Origin: Sisyra terminalis
Taxonomy: Eukaryota > Arthropoda > Insecta > Neuroptera > Sisyridae
Assembly (NCBI GenBank): GCA_958496175.1
Contig: OY292280.1
Coordinates: 18,042,001-18,106,000, forward strand
Direction: 5' to 3'
Length of the DNA: 64,000 nt
Below, piece by piece: positions 31,609 to 45,200 of this stretch. The translations under genes and the position numbers were made by a program. The notes below the pieces were generated by a model. It worked only from the letters and a program-made list of their open reading frames with translations, ran no database searches and had not been told where the DNA came from. The first letter of the stretch is position 1. Each line of letters begins with the position of its first letter.

Positions 31609-32391
31609 ATGCAACGAAGAGGTAAGTAAGGTAAGTTCAATATTATTCGATAGATTATCGAATAATTCGATAAAGCCAATATCGAAAAATATCTCAACTT
31701 TTTGAAGTCCTTATCGATTTTTCATTATATATAAATTTTAATTTTCTGAAGAAACTCTTTTGAAATACAAATTTGTTTTTGTCGATAAAAAGGATCAAGG
31801 AGCTTAAAATGTTGCAATGTTTTTAGTAAAATTTTCCAACTTTAACATGGAGCAGCTATGGTTATAAGGTTTTTGGAAAATTCCAACTCCTTCGATCGAA
31901 ATATTTTTTCAATTTTCCACAAATCTCATGAGAATTGTTTATGTATGAGTTTTAAGGTCATTTACATATATCATCTGATAGCCGAGTCGTCTTGGTCGCC
32001 GTTGCTGTTGTTCGGAGTCGAGGTCCCTGGTTCGCATCCCGATTGGTCCCGGATTTTTATAATTTCTAATAATTGATTTCTCTTCCTTACAGTTTATAAT
32101 ATAACTAATTAACATTAATTCCTCATTCCAGACATTGTATCATCGAAATATTCGATCGAACAGTTCCAACCTTTCGGGGTTCGAAATGATCGATCGATGA
32201 TGCTATATATTTTTCATTTTATTTTTGCTCAATGGTTTTGTGACGTCACTCTTTTCATATATATGACGTCACACATTCGTCGCCACCCAATGAAGTCATT
32301 CCCGAAAAATTACCGAATTTTCGATTTTCGGGAAGTAGGACTCTGGGAATGGCTTAGTTACGTCACGGGAGGCCTAAAAAACATATCCTGA
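31609..32391 (+). CDS. Candidate two-exon small membrane-protein frame, block 2 copy (hypothetical)
   Basis: Parts 31609-31621 and 32132-32391 join in frame to 90 codons. Only a few changes from L1, such as PMKSFP for PMTSFP, which also destroys one TGACGTCA site. It spans the recombination zone between L-type and R/L'-type sequence. Confidence 0.2.
31972..32049 (+). pseudogene. tRNA-Leu-like sequence B, block 2 copy
   Basis: Same core as 13598-13675, followed by CCGGATTTTTATAA. Confidence 0.58.
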
Positions 32392-35300
32392 AGACAATTT
32401 TTTCGGTTTTTTTTTGGGGGGGGACCTCGAATTTTCGAATTTAGTGAAATGGGATTTCGGGAATGGCTTAGTTACGCTTCGAGAAGCCTAAAAATCATTT
32501 TTAATTATACAATTTTTCATTTTTTTGGCGAAAATTTTCCGGCCGAAATTCTGAAGAATCCCAAAAATAGGCCTAAATTGGCGATTTTTTTCACTTTTTC
32601 CAACTTCTAAGCCATTTGTAGCGATAACTATCGATCGTAGGTTAACGATAGTAGGCTCATTCGATAGCGCTTGAATTACTCTATCGATGGTATAAATTTG
32701 GTCCCGGAAAAGCTTAAGGGGAAAAACTTTTATTTTTCTCTTCAGAGAAATTTTATTTCGTCGACCAAATGTACGTCGACTTTTTTCAAAAAAATGTTTG
32801 TCGAATTTCTCGAAGAAATTCACACCGTAGCAATATTACGTTACGATCGAAACAAAAATCCAATAAAACCTAAAGTTTTCGATATCGTTAATGGTTTTTT
32901 CGATATTTAAAATTCACCTATTGTGCTAGCTAATGCTATTTAAATACAAATTTGTTTTCTTGAAAAAAAGGATCAAGGACCTAAAAGTTTTCCAACAAAT
33001 GCTTTTTATTTTTTGCATAGTGGTTAAGAATGGTTTAGTTTATAATATTCTACATTAATATCGTGAAGGAAAACATCCCTTATGCCCTTTTTATGCATTA
33101 GAAAATTGTCCTTTTTGAAAGTTTGAAACGATATTGCAAGTGTCTTTTGGCCCACAGGACAAAATTTTTTTCCTATTATATTTCACTTGATAGCCTTATT
33201 TCAAAATCCGTTGAGAAAACTAGACCTCATAATGAAAAGTCACCTTCTTTAAATGACCCTATATCAGTCGAATTTTTTCGCATAGACTTTCAACAATTTA
33301 ATTTCCAGTTTCAATTTTCCAAAGATATACGTAACAAATGCTTTTTATTTTTGCATAGTGGTTAAGAATGGTTTAGTTTATAATATTCAACTTTAATTTA
33401 GTGAGGAAAACATCCCTTATGTCCTTTTTATGCATTAGAAAATTGTCCTTTTTGAAAGTTTGAAACGATATTGCGGGTGTCTTTTGGCACACAGGACAAA
33501 ATTGATTTCCTATTATATTTCACTTGATAGCCTTAATTCAGAATCCGTTGAGAAAACTAGACCTCATAATGAAAAGTCACCTTCGTTAAATGACCCAATA
33601 TCAGTCGAATTTTTTCGCATAGACTTTCATCAATTTAATTTCCAGTTTCAATTTTCCAAAAATATACGTAACAAATGCTTTTTATTTTTTGCATAGTGGT
33701 TAAGAATGGTTGAGTTTATAATTTTCTACTTTAATTAAGTGAAGGAAAACATCCCTTATATCCTTTTTATGCATAAGAAAATTGTCCTTTTTGAAAGATT
33801 GAAACGATATTGCGGGTGTCTTTTGGCACACAGGACAAAATTTTTTTCCTATTATATTTCACTAGATAGCCTTATTTCAAAATCCGTTGAGAAAACTAGA
33901 CCTCATAATGAAAAGTCACCTTCTTTAAATGACCCAATGTCAGTCGAATTTTTTCGCATTGACTTTTAACAATTTTATTTCCAGTTTCAATTTTCCAAAG
34001 ATATACGTTACAAATGCTTTTTTTTTTTTGCATAGTGGTTAAGAATGGTTTAGTTTATAATATTCAACTTTAATTTAGTGAGGAAAACATCCCTTATGTC
34101 CTTTTTATGCATTAGAAAATTGTCCTTTTTGAAAGTTTGAAACGATATTGCGGGTGTCTTTTGGCACACAGGACAAAATTTTTTTCCTATTATATTTCAC
34201 TTGATAGCCTTAATTCAGAATCCGTTGAGAAAACTAGACCTCATAATGAAAAGTCACCTTCTTTAAGTGACCCAATATCAGTCGAATTTTTACGCTTAGA
34301 CTTTCAACAATTTAATTTTTAAGTTTCAATTTTCCAAAGATATACGTAACAAATGCTTTTTATTTTTTGCATAGTGGTTAAGAATGGTTTAGTTTATAAT
34401 ATTCAACTTTAATTTAGTGAGGAAAACATCCCTTATGTCCTTTTTATGCATTAGAAAATTGTCCTTTTGGAAAGTTTGAAACGATATTGCGGGTGTCTTT
34501 TGGCACACAGGACAAAATTTTTTTCCTATTATATTTCACTTGATAGCCTTAATTCAGAATCCGTTGAGAAAACTAGACCTCATAATGAAAAGTCACCTTC
34601 TTTAAATGACCCAATATCAGTCGAATTTTTTCGCATTGACTTTCATCAATTTAATTTCCAGTTTCAATTTTCCAAAGATGTACGTAACAAATGCTTTTTA
34701 TTTTTTGCATAGTGGTTAAGAATGGTTTAGTTTATAATATTCAACTTTAATTTAGTGAAGGAAAACATCCCTTATGTCCTTTTTATGCATTAGAAAATTG
34801 TCCTTTTTGAAAGTTTGAAACGATATTGCGGGAGTCTTTTGGCACACAGGACAAAATTTTTTTCCTATTATATTTCACTTGATAGCCTTAATTCAAAATC
34901 CGTTGAGAAAACTAGACCTCATAATGAAAAGTCACCTTCTTTAAATGACCCAATATCAGTCGAATTTTTTCGCATAGACTTTCAACAATTTAATTTCCAG
35001 TTTCAATTTTCCAAAGATATACGTAACAAATGCTTTTTATTTTTGGCATAGTGGTTAAGAATGGTTTAGTTTATAATATTCAACTTTAATTTAGTGAGGA
35101 AAACATCCCTTATGTCCTTTTTATGCATTAGAAAATTGTCCTTTTTGAAAGTTTGAAACGATATTGCGGGTGTCTTTTGGCACACAGGACAAAATTGTTT
35201 TCCTATTATATTTCACTTGATAGCCTTAATTCAGAATCCGATGAGAAAACTAGACCTCATAATGAAAAGTCACCTTCTTTAAATGACCCAATATCAGTCG

Positions 35301-35828
35301 AATTTTTTCGCATAGACTTTCATCAATTTAATTTCCAGTTTCAATTTTCCGAAGATGTACGTAACAAATGCTTTTTATTTTTTGCATAGTGGTTAAGAAT
35401 GGTTTAGTTTATAATATTCAACTTTAATTTAGTTAGGAAAACATCCCTTATGTCCTTTTTATGCATTAGAAAATTGTCCTTTTTGAAAGTTTGAAACGAT
35501 ATTGCGGGTGTCCTTTGGCACACAGGACAAAATTGTTTTCCTATTATATTTCACTTGATAGCCTTAATTCAGAATCCGTTGAGAAAACTAGACCTCATAA
35601 TGAAAAGTCACCTTCTTTAATTGACCCAATATCAGTCGAATTTTTTCGCTTAGACTTTCAACAATTTAATTTCCAGTTTTAATTTTCCAAAGATAAACGA
35701 AACAAATGCTTTTTATTTTTTGCATAGTGGTTAAGAATGGTTTAGTTTATAATATTCAACTTTAATTTAGTGAGGAAAACATCCCTTATGTCCTTTTTAT
35801 GCATTAGAAAATTGTCCTTTTTGAAAGT

Positions 35829-37850
35829 TTGAAACGATATTGCGGGAGTCTTTTGGCACACAGGACAAAATTGTTTTCCTATTATATTTCACTTGATAGC
35901 CTTAATTCAGAATCCGATGAGAAAACTAGACCTCATAATGAAAAGTCACCTTCTTTAAATGACCCAATATCAGTCGAATTTTTTCGCATAGACTTTCATC
36001 AATTTAATTTCCAGTTTCAATTTTCCGAAGATGTACGTAACAAATGCTTTTTATTTTTTGCATAGTGGTTAAGAATGGTTTAGTTTATAATATTCAACTT
36101 TAATTTAGTTAGGAAAACATCCCTTATGTCCTTTTTATGCATTAGAAAATTGTCCTTTTGGAAAGTTTGAAACGATATTGCGGGTGTCTTTTGGCACACA
36201 GGACAAAATTGTTTTCCTATTATATATCACTTGATAGCCTTAATTCAGAATCCGTTGAGAAAACTAGACCTCATAATGAAAAGTCACCTTCTTTAATTGA
36301 CCCAATATCAGTCGAATTTTTTCGCTTAGACTTTCAACAATTTAATTTCCAGTTTTAATTTTCCAAAGATATACGAAACAAATGCTTTTTATTTTTTGCA
36401 TAGTGGTTAAGAATGGTTTAGTTTATAATATTCAACTTTAATTTAGTGAGGAAAACATCCCTTATGTCCTTTTGATGCATTAGAAAATTGTCCTTTTTGA
36501 AAGTTTGAAACGATATTGCGGGTGTCTTTTGGCACACAGGACAAAATTGTTTTCCTATTATATTTCACTTGATAGCCTTAATTCAGAATCCGTTGAGAAA
36601 ACTAGACCTCATAATGAAAAGTCACCTTCTTTAAATGACCCAATATCAGTCGAATTTTTTCGCATAGACTTCCATCAATTTAATTTCCAGTTTCAATTTT
36701 CCAAAGATGTACGTAACAAATGCTTTTTTTTTTGCATAGTGGTTAAGAATGGTTTAGTTTATAATATTCAACTTTAATTTAGTGAAGGAAAACATCCCTT
36801 ATGTCCTTTTTATGCATTAGAAAATTGTCCTTTTTGAAAGTTTGAAACGATATTGCGGGAGTCTTTTGGCACACAGGACAAAATTGTTTTCCTATTATAT
36901 TTCACTTGATAGCCTTAATTCAGAATCCGATGAGAAAACTAGACCTCATAATGAAAAGTCACCTTCTTTAAATGACCCAATATCAGTCGAATTTTTTCGC
37001 ATAGACTTTCATCAATTTAATTTCCAGTTTCAATTTTCCGAAGATGTACGTAACAAATGCTTTTTATTTTTTGCATAGTGGTTAAGAATGGTTTAGTTTA
37101 TAATATTCAACTTTAATTTAGTTAGGAAAACATCCCTTATGTCCTTTTTATGCATTAGAAAATTGTCCTTTTGGAAAGTTTGAAACGATATTGCGGGTGT
37201 CTTTTGGCACACAGGACAAAATTGTTTTCCTATTATATATCACTTGATAGCCTTAATTCAGAATCCGTTGAGAAAACTAGACCTCATAATGAAAAGTCAC
37301 CTTCTTTAATTGACCCAATATCAGTCGAATTTTTTCGCTTAGACTTTCAACAATTTAATTTCCAGTTTTAATTTTCCAAAGATATACGAAACAAATGCTT
37401 TTTATTTTTTGCATAGTGGTTAAGAATGGTTTAGTTTATAATATTCAACTTTAATTTAGTGAGGAAAACATCCCTTATGTCCTTTTTATGCATTAGAAAA
37501 TTGTCCTTTTTGAAAGTTTGAAACGATATTGCGGGAGTCTTTTGGCACACAGGACAAAATTGTTTTCCTATTATATTTCACTTGATAGCCTTAATTCAGA
37601 ATCCGATGAGAAAACTAGACCTCATAATGAAAAGTCACCTTCTTTAAATGACCCAATATCAGTCGAATTTTTTCGCATAGACTTCCATCAATTTAATTTC
37701 CAGTTTCAATTTTCCAAAGATGTACGTAACAAATGCTTTTTTTTTGCATAGTGGTTAAGAATGGTTTAGTTTATAATATTCAACTTTAATTTAGTGAAGG
37801 AAAACATCCCTTATGTCCTTTTTATGCATTAGAAAATTGTCCTTTTTGAA
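35829..37850 (+). repeat. Trimeric higher-order repeat (1,013-bp step) in array 3
   Basis: The monomers at 35829 and 36158 recur at 36842 and 37171, offset 1,013 bp. Markers are CCGAAGATGTACG, TTTAGTTAGGAAAAC, CTTTTGGAAAGTTTG and TATATATCACTTG. The same pair appears again at 39545 and 39874, offset 2,703 bp (eight monomers) from 36842. Confidence 0.85.
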
Positions 37851-37853
37851 AGT

Positions 37854-39205
37854 TTGAAACGATATTGCGGGAGTCTTTTGGCACACAGGACAAAATTGTT
37901 TTCCTATTATATTTCACTTGATAGCCTTAATTCAGAATCCGTTGAGAAAACTAGACCTCATAATGAAAAGTCACCTTCTTTAATTGACCCAATATCAGTC
38001 GAATTTTTTCGCTTAGACTTTCAACAATTTAATTTCCAGTTTTAATTTTCCAAAGATAAACGAAACAAATGCTTTTTATTTTTTGCATAGTGGTTAAGAA
38101 TGGTTTAGTTTATAATATTCAACTTTAATTTAGTGAGGAAAACATCCCTTATGTCCTTTTTATGCATTAGAAAATTGTCCTTTTTGAAAGTTTGAAACGA
38201 TATTGCGGGAGTCTTTTGGCACACAGGACAAAATTGTTTTCCTATTATATTTCACTTGATAGCCTTAATTCAGAATCCGATGAGAAAACTAGACCTCATA
38301 ATGAAAAGTCACCTTCTTTAAATGACCCAATATCAGTCGAATTTTTTCGCTTAGACTTTCAACAATTTAATTTCCAGTTTTAATTTTCCAAAGATAAACG
38401 AAACAAATGCTTTTTATTTTTTGCATAGTGGTTAAGAATGGTTTAGTTTATAATATTCAACTTTAATTTAGTGAGGAAAACATCCCTTATGTCCTTTTTA
38501 TGCATTAGAAAATTGTCCTTTTTGAAAGTTTGAAACGATATTGCGGGAGTCTTTTGGCACACAGGACAAAATTGTTTTCCTATTATATTTCACTTGATAG
38601 CCTTAATTCAGAATCCGTTGAGAAAACTAGACCTCATAATGAAAAGTCACCTTCTTTAATTGACCCAATATCAGTCGAATTTTTTCGCTTAGACTTTCAA
38701 CAATTTAATTTCCAGTTTTAATTTTCCAAAGATAAACGAAACAAATGCTTTTTATTTTTTGCATAGTGGTTAAGAATGGTTTAGTTTATAATATTCAACT
38801 TTAATTTAGTGAGGAAAACATCCCTTATGTCCTTTTTATGCATTAGAAAATTGTCCTTTTTGAAAGTTTGAAACGATATTGCGGGAGTCTTTTGGCACAC
38901 AGGACAAAATTGTTTTCCTATTATATTTCACTTGATAGCCTTAATTCAGAATCCGATGAGAAAACTAGACCTCATAATGAAAAGTCACCTTCTTTAAATG
39001 ACCCAATATCAGTCGAATTTTTTCGCTTAGACTTTCAACAATTTAATTTCCAGTTTTAATTTTCCAAAGATAAACGAAACAAATGCTTTTTATTTTTTGC
39101 ATAGTGGTTAAGAATGGTTTAGTTTATAATATTCAACTTTAATTTAGTTAGGAAAACATCCCTTATGTCCTTTTTATGCATTAGAAAATTGTCCTTTTTG
39201 AAAGT
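37854..39205 (+). repeat. Dimeric higher-order repeat (676 bp) in array 3
   Basis: Monomers alternate between AATCCGTTGAG with TTTAATTGACCC and AATCCGATGAG with TTTAAATGACCC, at 37854, 38192, 38530 and 38868. All have the TCCAGTTTTAATTTTCC change and GATAAACGAAAC. Confidence 0.85.
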
Positions 39206-40220
39206 TTGAAACGATATTGCGGGTGTCCTTTGGCACACAGGACAAAATTGTTTTCCTATTATATTTCACTTGATAGCCTTAATTCAGAATCCGTTGAGAA
39301 AACTAGACCTCATAATGAAAAGTCACCTTCTTTAATTGACCCAATATCAGTCGAATTTTTTCGCTTAGACTTTCAACAATTTAATTTCCAGTTTTAATTT
39401 TCCAAAGATAAACGAAACAAATGCTTTTTATTTTTTGCATAGTGGTTAAGAATGGTTTAGTTTATAATATTCAACTTTAATTTAGTGAAGGAAAACATCC
39501 CTTATGTCCTTTTTATGCATTAGAAAATTGTCCTTTTTGAAAGTTTGAAACGATATTGCGGGAGTCTTTTGGCACACAGGACAAAATTGTTTTCCTATTA
39601 TATTTCACTTGATAGCCTTAATTCAGAATCCGATGAGAAAACTAGACCTCATAATGAAAAGTCACCTTCTTTAAATGACCCAATATCAGTCGAATTTTTT
39701 CGCATAGACTTTCATCAATTTAATTTCCAGTTTCAATTTTCCGAAGATGTACGTAACAAATGCTTTTTATTTTTTGCATAGTGGTTAAGAATGGTTTAGT
39801 TTATAATATTCAACTTTAATTTAGTTAGGAAAACATCCCTTATGTCCTTTTTATGCATTAGAAAATTGTCCTTTTGGAAAGTTTGAAACGATATTGCGGG
39901 TGTCTTTTGGCACACAGGACAAAATTGTTTTCCTATTATATATCACTTGATAGCCTTAATTCAGAATCCGTTGAGAAAACTAGACCTCATAATGAAAAGT
40001 CACCTTCTTTAATTGACCCAATATCAGTCGAATTTTTTCGCTTAGACTTTCAACAATTTAATTTCCAGTTTTAATTTTCCAAAGATATACGAAACAAATG
40101 CTTTTTATTTTTTGCATAGTGGTTAAGAATGGTTTAGTTTATAATATTCAACTTTAATTTAGTGAGGAAAACATCCCTTATGTCCTTTTTATGCATTAGA
40201 AAATTGTCCTTTTTGAAAGT

Positions 40221-42240
40221 TTGAAACGATATTGCGGGAGTCTTTTGGCACACAGGACAAAATTGTTTTCCTATTATATTTCACTTGATAGCCTTAATTC
40301 AGAATCCGATGAGAAAACTAGACCTCATAATGAAAAGTCACCTTCTTTAAATGACCCAATATCAGTCGAATTTTTTCGCATAGACTTCCATCAATTTAAT
40401 TTCCAGTTTCAATTTTCCAAAGATGTACGTAACAAATGCTTTTTTTTTTGCATAGTGGTTAAGAATGGTTTAGTTTATAATATTCAACTTTAATTTAGTG
40501 AAGGAAAACATCCCTTATGTCCTTTTTATGCATTAGAAAATTGTCCTTTTTGAAAGTTTGAAACGATATTGCGGGAGTCTTTTGGCACACAGGACAAAAT
40601 TGTTTTCCTATTATATTTCACTTGATAGCCTTAATTCAGAATCCGTTGAGAAAACTAGACCTCATAATGAAAAGTCACCTTCTTTAAATGACCCAATATC
40701 AGTCGAATTTTTTCGCTAAGACTTTCAACAATTTAATTTCCAGTTTCAATTTTCCAAAGATATACGTAACAAATGCTTTTTATTTTTTGCATAGTGGTTA
40801 AGAATGGTTTAGTTTATAATATTCAACTTTAATTTAGTGAGGAAAACATCCCTTATGTCCTTTTTATGCATTAGAAAATTGTCCTTTTGGAAAGTTTGAA
40901 ACGATATTGCGGGTGTCTTTTGGCACACAGGACAAAATTTTTTTCCTATTATATTTCACTTGATAGCCTTAATTCAGAATCCGTTGAGAAAACTAGACCT
41001 CATAATGAAAAGTCACCTTCTTTAAATGACCCAATATCAGTCGAATTTTTTCGCATAGACTTTCAACAATTTAATTTCCAGTTTCAATTTTCCAAAGATA
41101 TACGTAACAAATGCTTTTTATTTTTTGCATAGTGGTTAAGAATGGTTTAGTTTATAATATTCAACTTTAATTTAGTGAGGAAAACATCCCTTATGTCCTT
41201 TTTATGCATTAGAAAATTGTCCTTTTGGAAAGTTTGAAACGATATTGCGGGTGTCTTTTGGCACACAGGACAAATTTTTTTTCCTATTATATTTCACATG
41301 ATAGCCTTAATTCAGAATCCGTTGAGAAAACTAGACCTCATAATGAAAAGTCACCTTCTTTAAATGACCCAATATCAGTCGAATTTTTTCGCATAGACTT
41401 TCAACAATTTAATTTCCAGTTTCAATTTTCCAATGATATACGTAACAAATACTTTTTAATTTTTGCATAGTGGTTAAGAATGGTTTAGTTTATAATATTC
41501 AACTTTAATTTAGTGAGGAAAACATCCCTTATGTCCTTTTGATGCATTAGAAAATTGTCCTTTTTGAAAGTTTGAAACGATATTGCGGGTGTCTTTTGGC
41601 ACACAGGACAAAATTGTTTTCCTATTATATTTCACTTGATAGCCTTAATTCAGAATCCGTTGAGAAAACTAGACCTCATAATGAAAAGTCACCTTCTTTA
41701 AATGACCCAATATCAGTCGAATTTTTTCGCATAGACTTTCATCAATTTAATTTCCAGTTTCAATTTTCCAAAGATGTACGTAACAAATGCTTTTTTTTTT
41801 GCATAGTGGTTAAGAATGGTTTAGTTTATAATATTCAACTTTAATTTAGTGAAGGAAAACATCCCTTATGTCCTTTTTATGCATTAGAAAATTGTCCTTT
41901 TTGAAAGTTTGAAACGATATTGCGGGAGTCTTTTGGCACACAGGACAAAATTGTTTTCCTATTATATTTCACTTGATAGCCTTAATTCAGAATCCGTTGA
42001 GAAAACTAGACCTCATAATGAAAAGTCACCTTCTTTAAATGACCCAATATCAGTCGAATTTTTTCGCTAAGACTTTCAACAATTTAATTTCCAGTTTCAA
42101 TTTTCCAAAGATATACGTAACAAATGCTTTTTATTTTTTGCATAGTGGTTAAGAATGGTTTAGTTTATAATATTCAACTTTAATTTAGTGAGGAAAACAT
42201 CCCTTATGTCCTTTTTATGCATTAGAAAATTGTCCTTTTT
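40221..42240 (+). repeat. Four-monomer step (1,351 bp) in array 3
   Basis: The rare change CGCTAAGACTTTC occurs at about 40712 and 42065, in monomers 1,351 bp apart with similar neighbours (the preceding monomers both have a T9-10 run before GCATAG). The monomer at 41572 also shares CCTTTTGATGCATTAG with that at 36505, 5,067 bp (15 monomers) upstream. Confidence 0.7.
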
Positions 42241-45200
42241 GAAAGTTTGAAACGATATTGCGGGTGTCTTTTGGCACACAGGACAAAATTGTTTTCCTAT
42301 TATATTTCACTTGATAGCCTTAATTCAGAATCCGTTGAGAAAACTAGACCTCATAATGAAAAGTCACCTTCTTTAAATGACCCAATATCAGTCGAATTTT
42401 TTCGCATAGACTTTCATCAATTTAATTTCCAGTTTCAATTTTCCAAAGATGTACGTAACAAATGCTTTTTATTTTTTGCATAGTCGTTAAGAATGGTTTA
42501 GTTTATAATATTCAACTTTAATTTAGTGAGGAAAACATCCCTTATGTCCTTTTTATGCATTAGAAAATTGTCCTTTTTGAAAGTTTGAAACGATATTGCG
42601 GGTGTCTTTTGGCACACAGGACAAAATTTTTTTCCTATTATATTTCACATGATAGCCTTAATTCAGAATCCGTTGAGAAAACTAGACCTCATAATGAAAA
42701 GTCACCTTCTTTAAATGACCCAATATCAGTCGAATTTTTTCGCATAGACTTTCAACAATTTAATTTCCAGTTTCAATTTTCCAAAGATATACGTAACAAA
42801 TGCTTTTTATTTTTTGCATAGTGGTTAAGAATGGTTTAGTATATAATATTCAACTTTAATTTAGTGAGGAAAACATCCCTTATGTCCTTTTTATGCATTA
42901 GAAAATTGCCCTTTTTGAAAGTTTGAAACGATATTGCGGGTGTCTTTTGGCACACAGGACAAAATTTTTTTCCTATTATATTTCACTTGATAGCCTTAAT
43001 TCAGAATCCGTTGAGAAAACTAGACCTCATAATGAAAAGTCACCTTCTTTAAATGACCCAATATCAGTCGAATTTTTTCGCATAGACTATCATCAATTTA
43101 AGTTCCAGTTTCAATTTTCCAAAGATGTACGTAACAAATGCTTTTTATTTTTTGCATAGTGGTTAAGAATGGTTTAGTTTATAATATTCAACTTTAATTT
43201 AGTGAGGAAAACTTCCCTTATGTCCTTTTTATGCATTAGAAAATTGTCCTTTTTGAAAGTTTGAAACGATATTGCGGGTGTCTTTTGGCACACAGGACAA
43301 AATTGTTTTCCTATTATATTTCACTTGATAGCCTTAATTCAGAATCCGTTGAGAAAACTAGACCTCATAATGAAAAGTCACCTTCTTTAAATGACCCAAT
43401 ATCAGTCGAATTTTTTCGCATAGACTTTCAACAATTTAATTTCCAGTTTCAATTTTCCAAAGATATACGTAACAAATGCTTTTTATTTTTTGCATAGTGG
43501 TTAAGAATGGTTTGGTTTATAATATTCAACTTTAATTTAGTGAGGAAAACATCCCTTATGTCCTTTTTATGCATTAGAAAATTGTCCTTTTTGAAAGTTT
43601 GAAACGATATTGCGGGTGTCTTTTGGCACACAGGACAAAATTGTTTTCCTATTATATTTCACTTGATAGCCTTAATTCAGAATCCGTTGAGAAAACTAGA
43701 CCTCATAATGAAAAGTCACCTTCTTTAAATGACCCAATATCAGTCGAATTTTTTCGCATAGACTATCATCAATTTAAGTTCCAGTTTCAATTTTCCAAAG
43801 ATGTACGTAACAAATGCTTTTTATTTTTTGCATAGTGGTTAAGAATGGTTTAGTTTATAATATTCAACTTTAATTTAGTGAGGAAAACATCCCTTATGTC
43901 CTTTTTATGCATTAGAAAATTGTCCTTTTTGAAAGTTTGAAACGATATTGCGGGTGTCTTTTGGCACACAGGACAAAATTGTTTTCCTATTATATTTCAC
44001 TTGATAGCCTTAATTCAGAATCCGTTGAGAAAACTAGACCTCATAATGAAAAGTCACCTTCTTTAAATGACCCAATATCAGTCGAATTTTTTCGCATAGA
44101 CTTTCAACAATTTAATTTCCAGTTTCAATTTTCCAAAGATATACGAAACAAATGCTTTTTAATTTTTGCATAGTGGTTAAGAATGGTTTAGTTTATAATA
44201 ATCAACTTTATTTAGTGAGGAAAACATCCCTTATGTCCTTTTTATGCATTAGAAAATTGTCCTTATTGAAAGTTTGAAACGATATTGCGGGTGTCTTTTG
44301 GCACACAGGACAAAATTGTTTTCCTATTATATTTCACTTGATAGCCTTAATTCAGAATCCGTTGAGAAAACTAGACCTCATAATGAAAAGTCACCTTCTT
44401 TAATTGACCCAATATCAGTCGAAATTTTTCGCATAGACTTTCAACAATTAAATTTCCAGTTTTAATTTTCCAAAGATATACGAAACAAATGCTTTTTATT
44501 TTTTGCATAGTGGTTAAGAATGGTTTAGTTTATAATATTCAACTTTAATTTAGTGGGGAAAACATCCCTTATGTCCTTTTTATGCATTAGAAAATTGTCC
44601 TTTTTGAAAGTTTGAAACGATATTGCGGGTGTCTTTTGGCACACAGGACAAAATGTTTTTCCTATTATATTTCACTTGATAGCCTTAATTCAAAATCCGT
44701 TGAGAAAACTAGACCTCATAATGAAAAGTCACCTTCTTAAAGTGACCCAATATCAGTCGAATTTTTTCGCAAAGACTTTCAACAATTTAATTTCCAGTTT
44801 CAATTTTCCAAAGATATACGTAACAAATGCTTTTTATTTTTTGCATAGTGGTTAAGAATGGTTTAGTATATAATATTCAACTTTAATTTAGTGAGGAAAA
44901 CATCCCTTATGTCCTTTTTATGCATTAGAAAATTGTCCTTTTTGAAAGTTTGAAACGATATTGCGGGTGTCTTTTGGCACACAGGACAAAATTGTTATCC
45001 TATTATATTTCACTTGATAGCCTTAATTCAAAATCCGTTGAGAAAACTAGACCTCATAATGAAAAGTCACCTTCATTAAATGACCCAATATCAGTCGAAT
45101 TTTTTCGCATAGACTTTCAACAATTTAATTTCCAGTTTCAATTTTCCAAAGATATACGTAACAAATGCTTTTTATTTTTTGCATAGAGGTTAAGAATGGT

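Larger units (their letters stand above)
28691..32995 (+). repeat. Block 2: single L copy, recombinant
   Basis: Follows L1 closely from the diverged satellite edge through about 32262 (offset about 18,370 bp). From about 32339 onward it carries R/L'-type variants (AGTAGGACTC, CCTGAAGACAATTTTTTC, CCGGCCGAAATTCTGAAGAA, GGGGAAAAACTT). It ends at AAAGTTTTCCAA, exactly where L'1 ends, and satellite resumes at CAAATGC. There is no core, R or Q. Confidence 0.88.
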
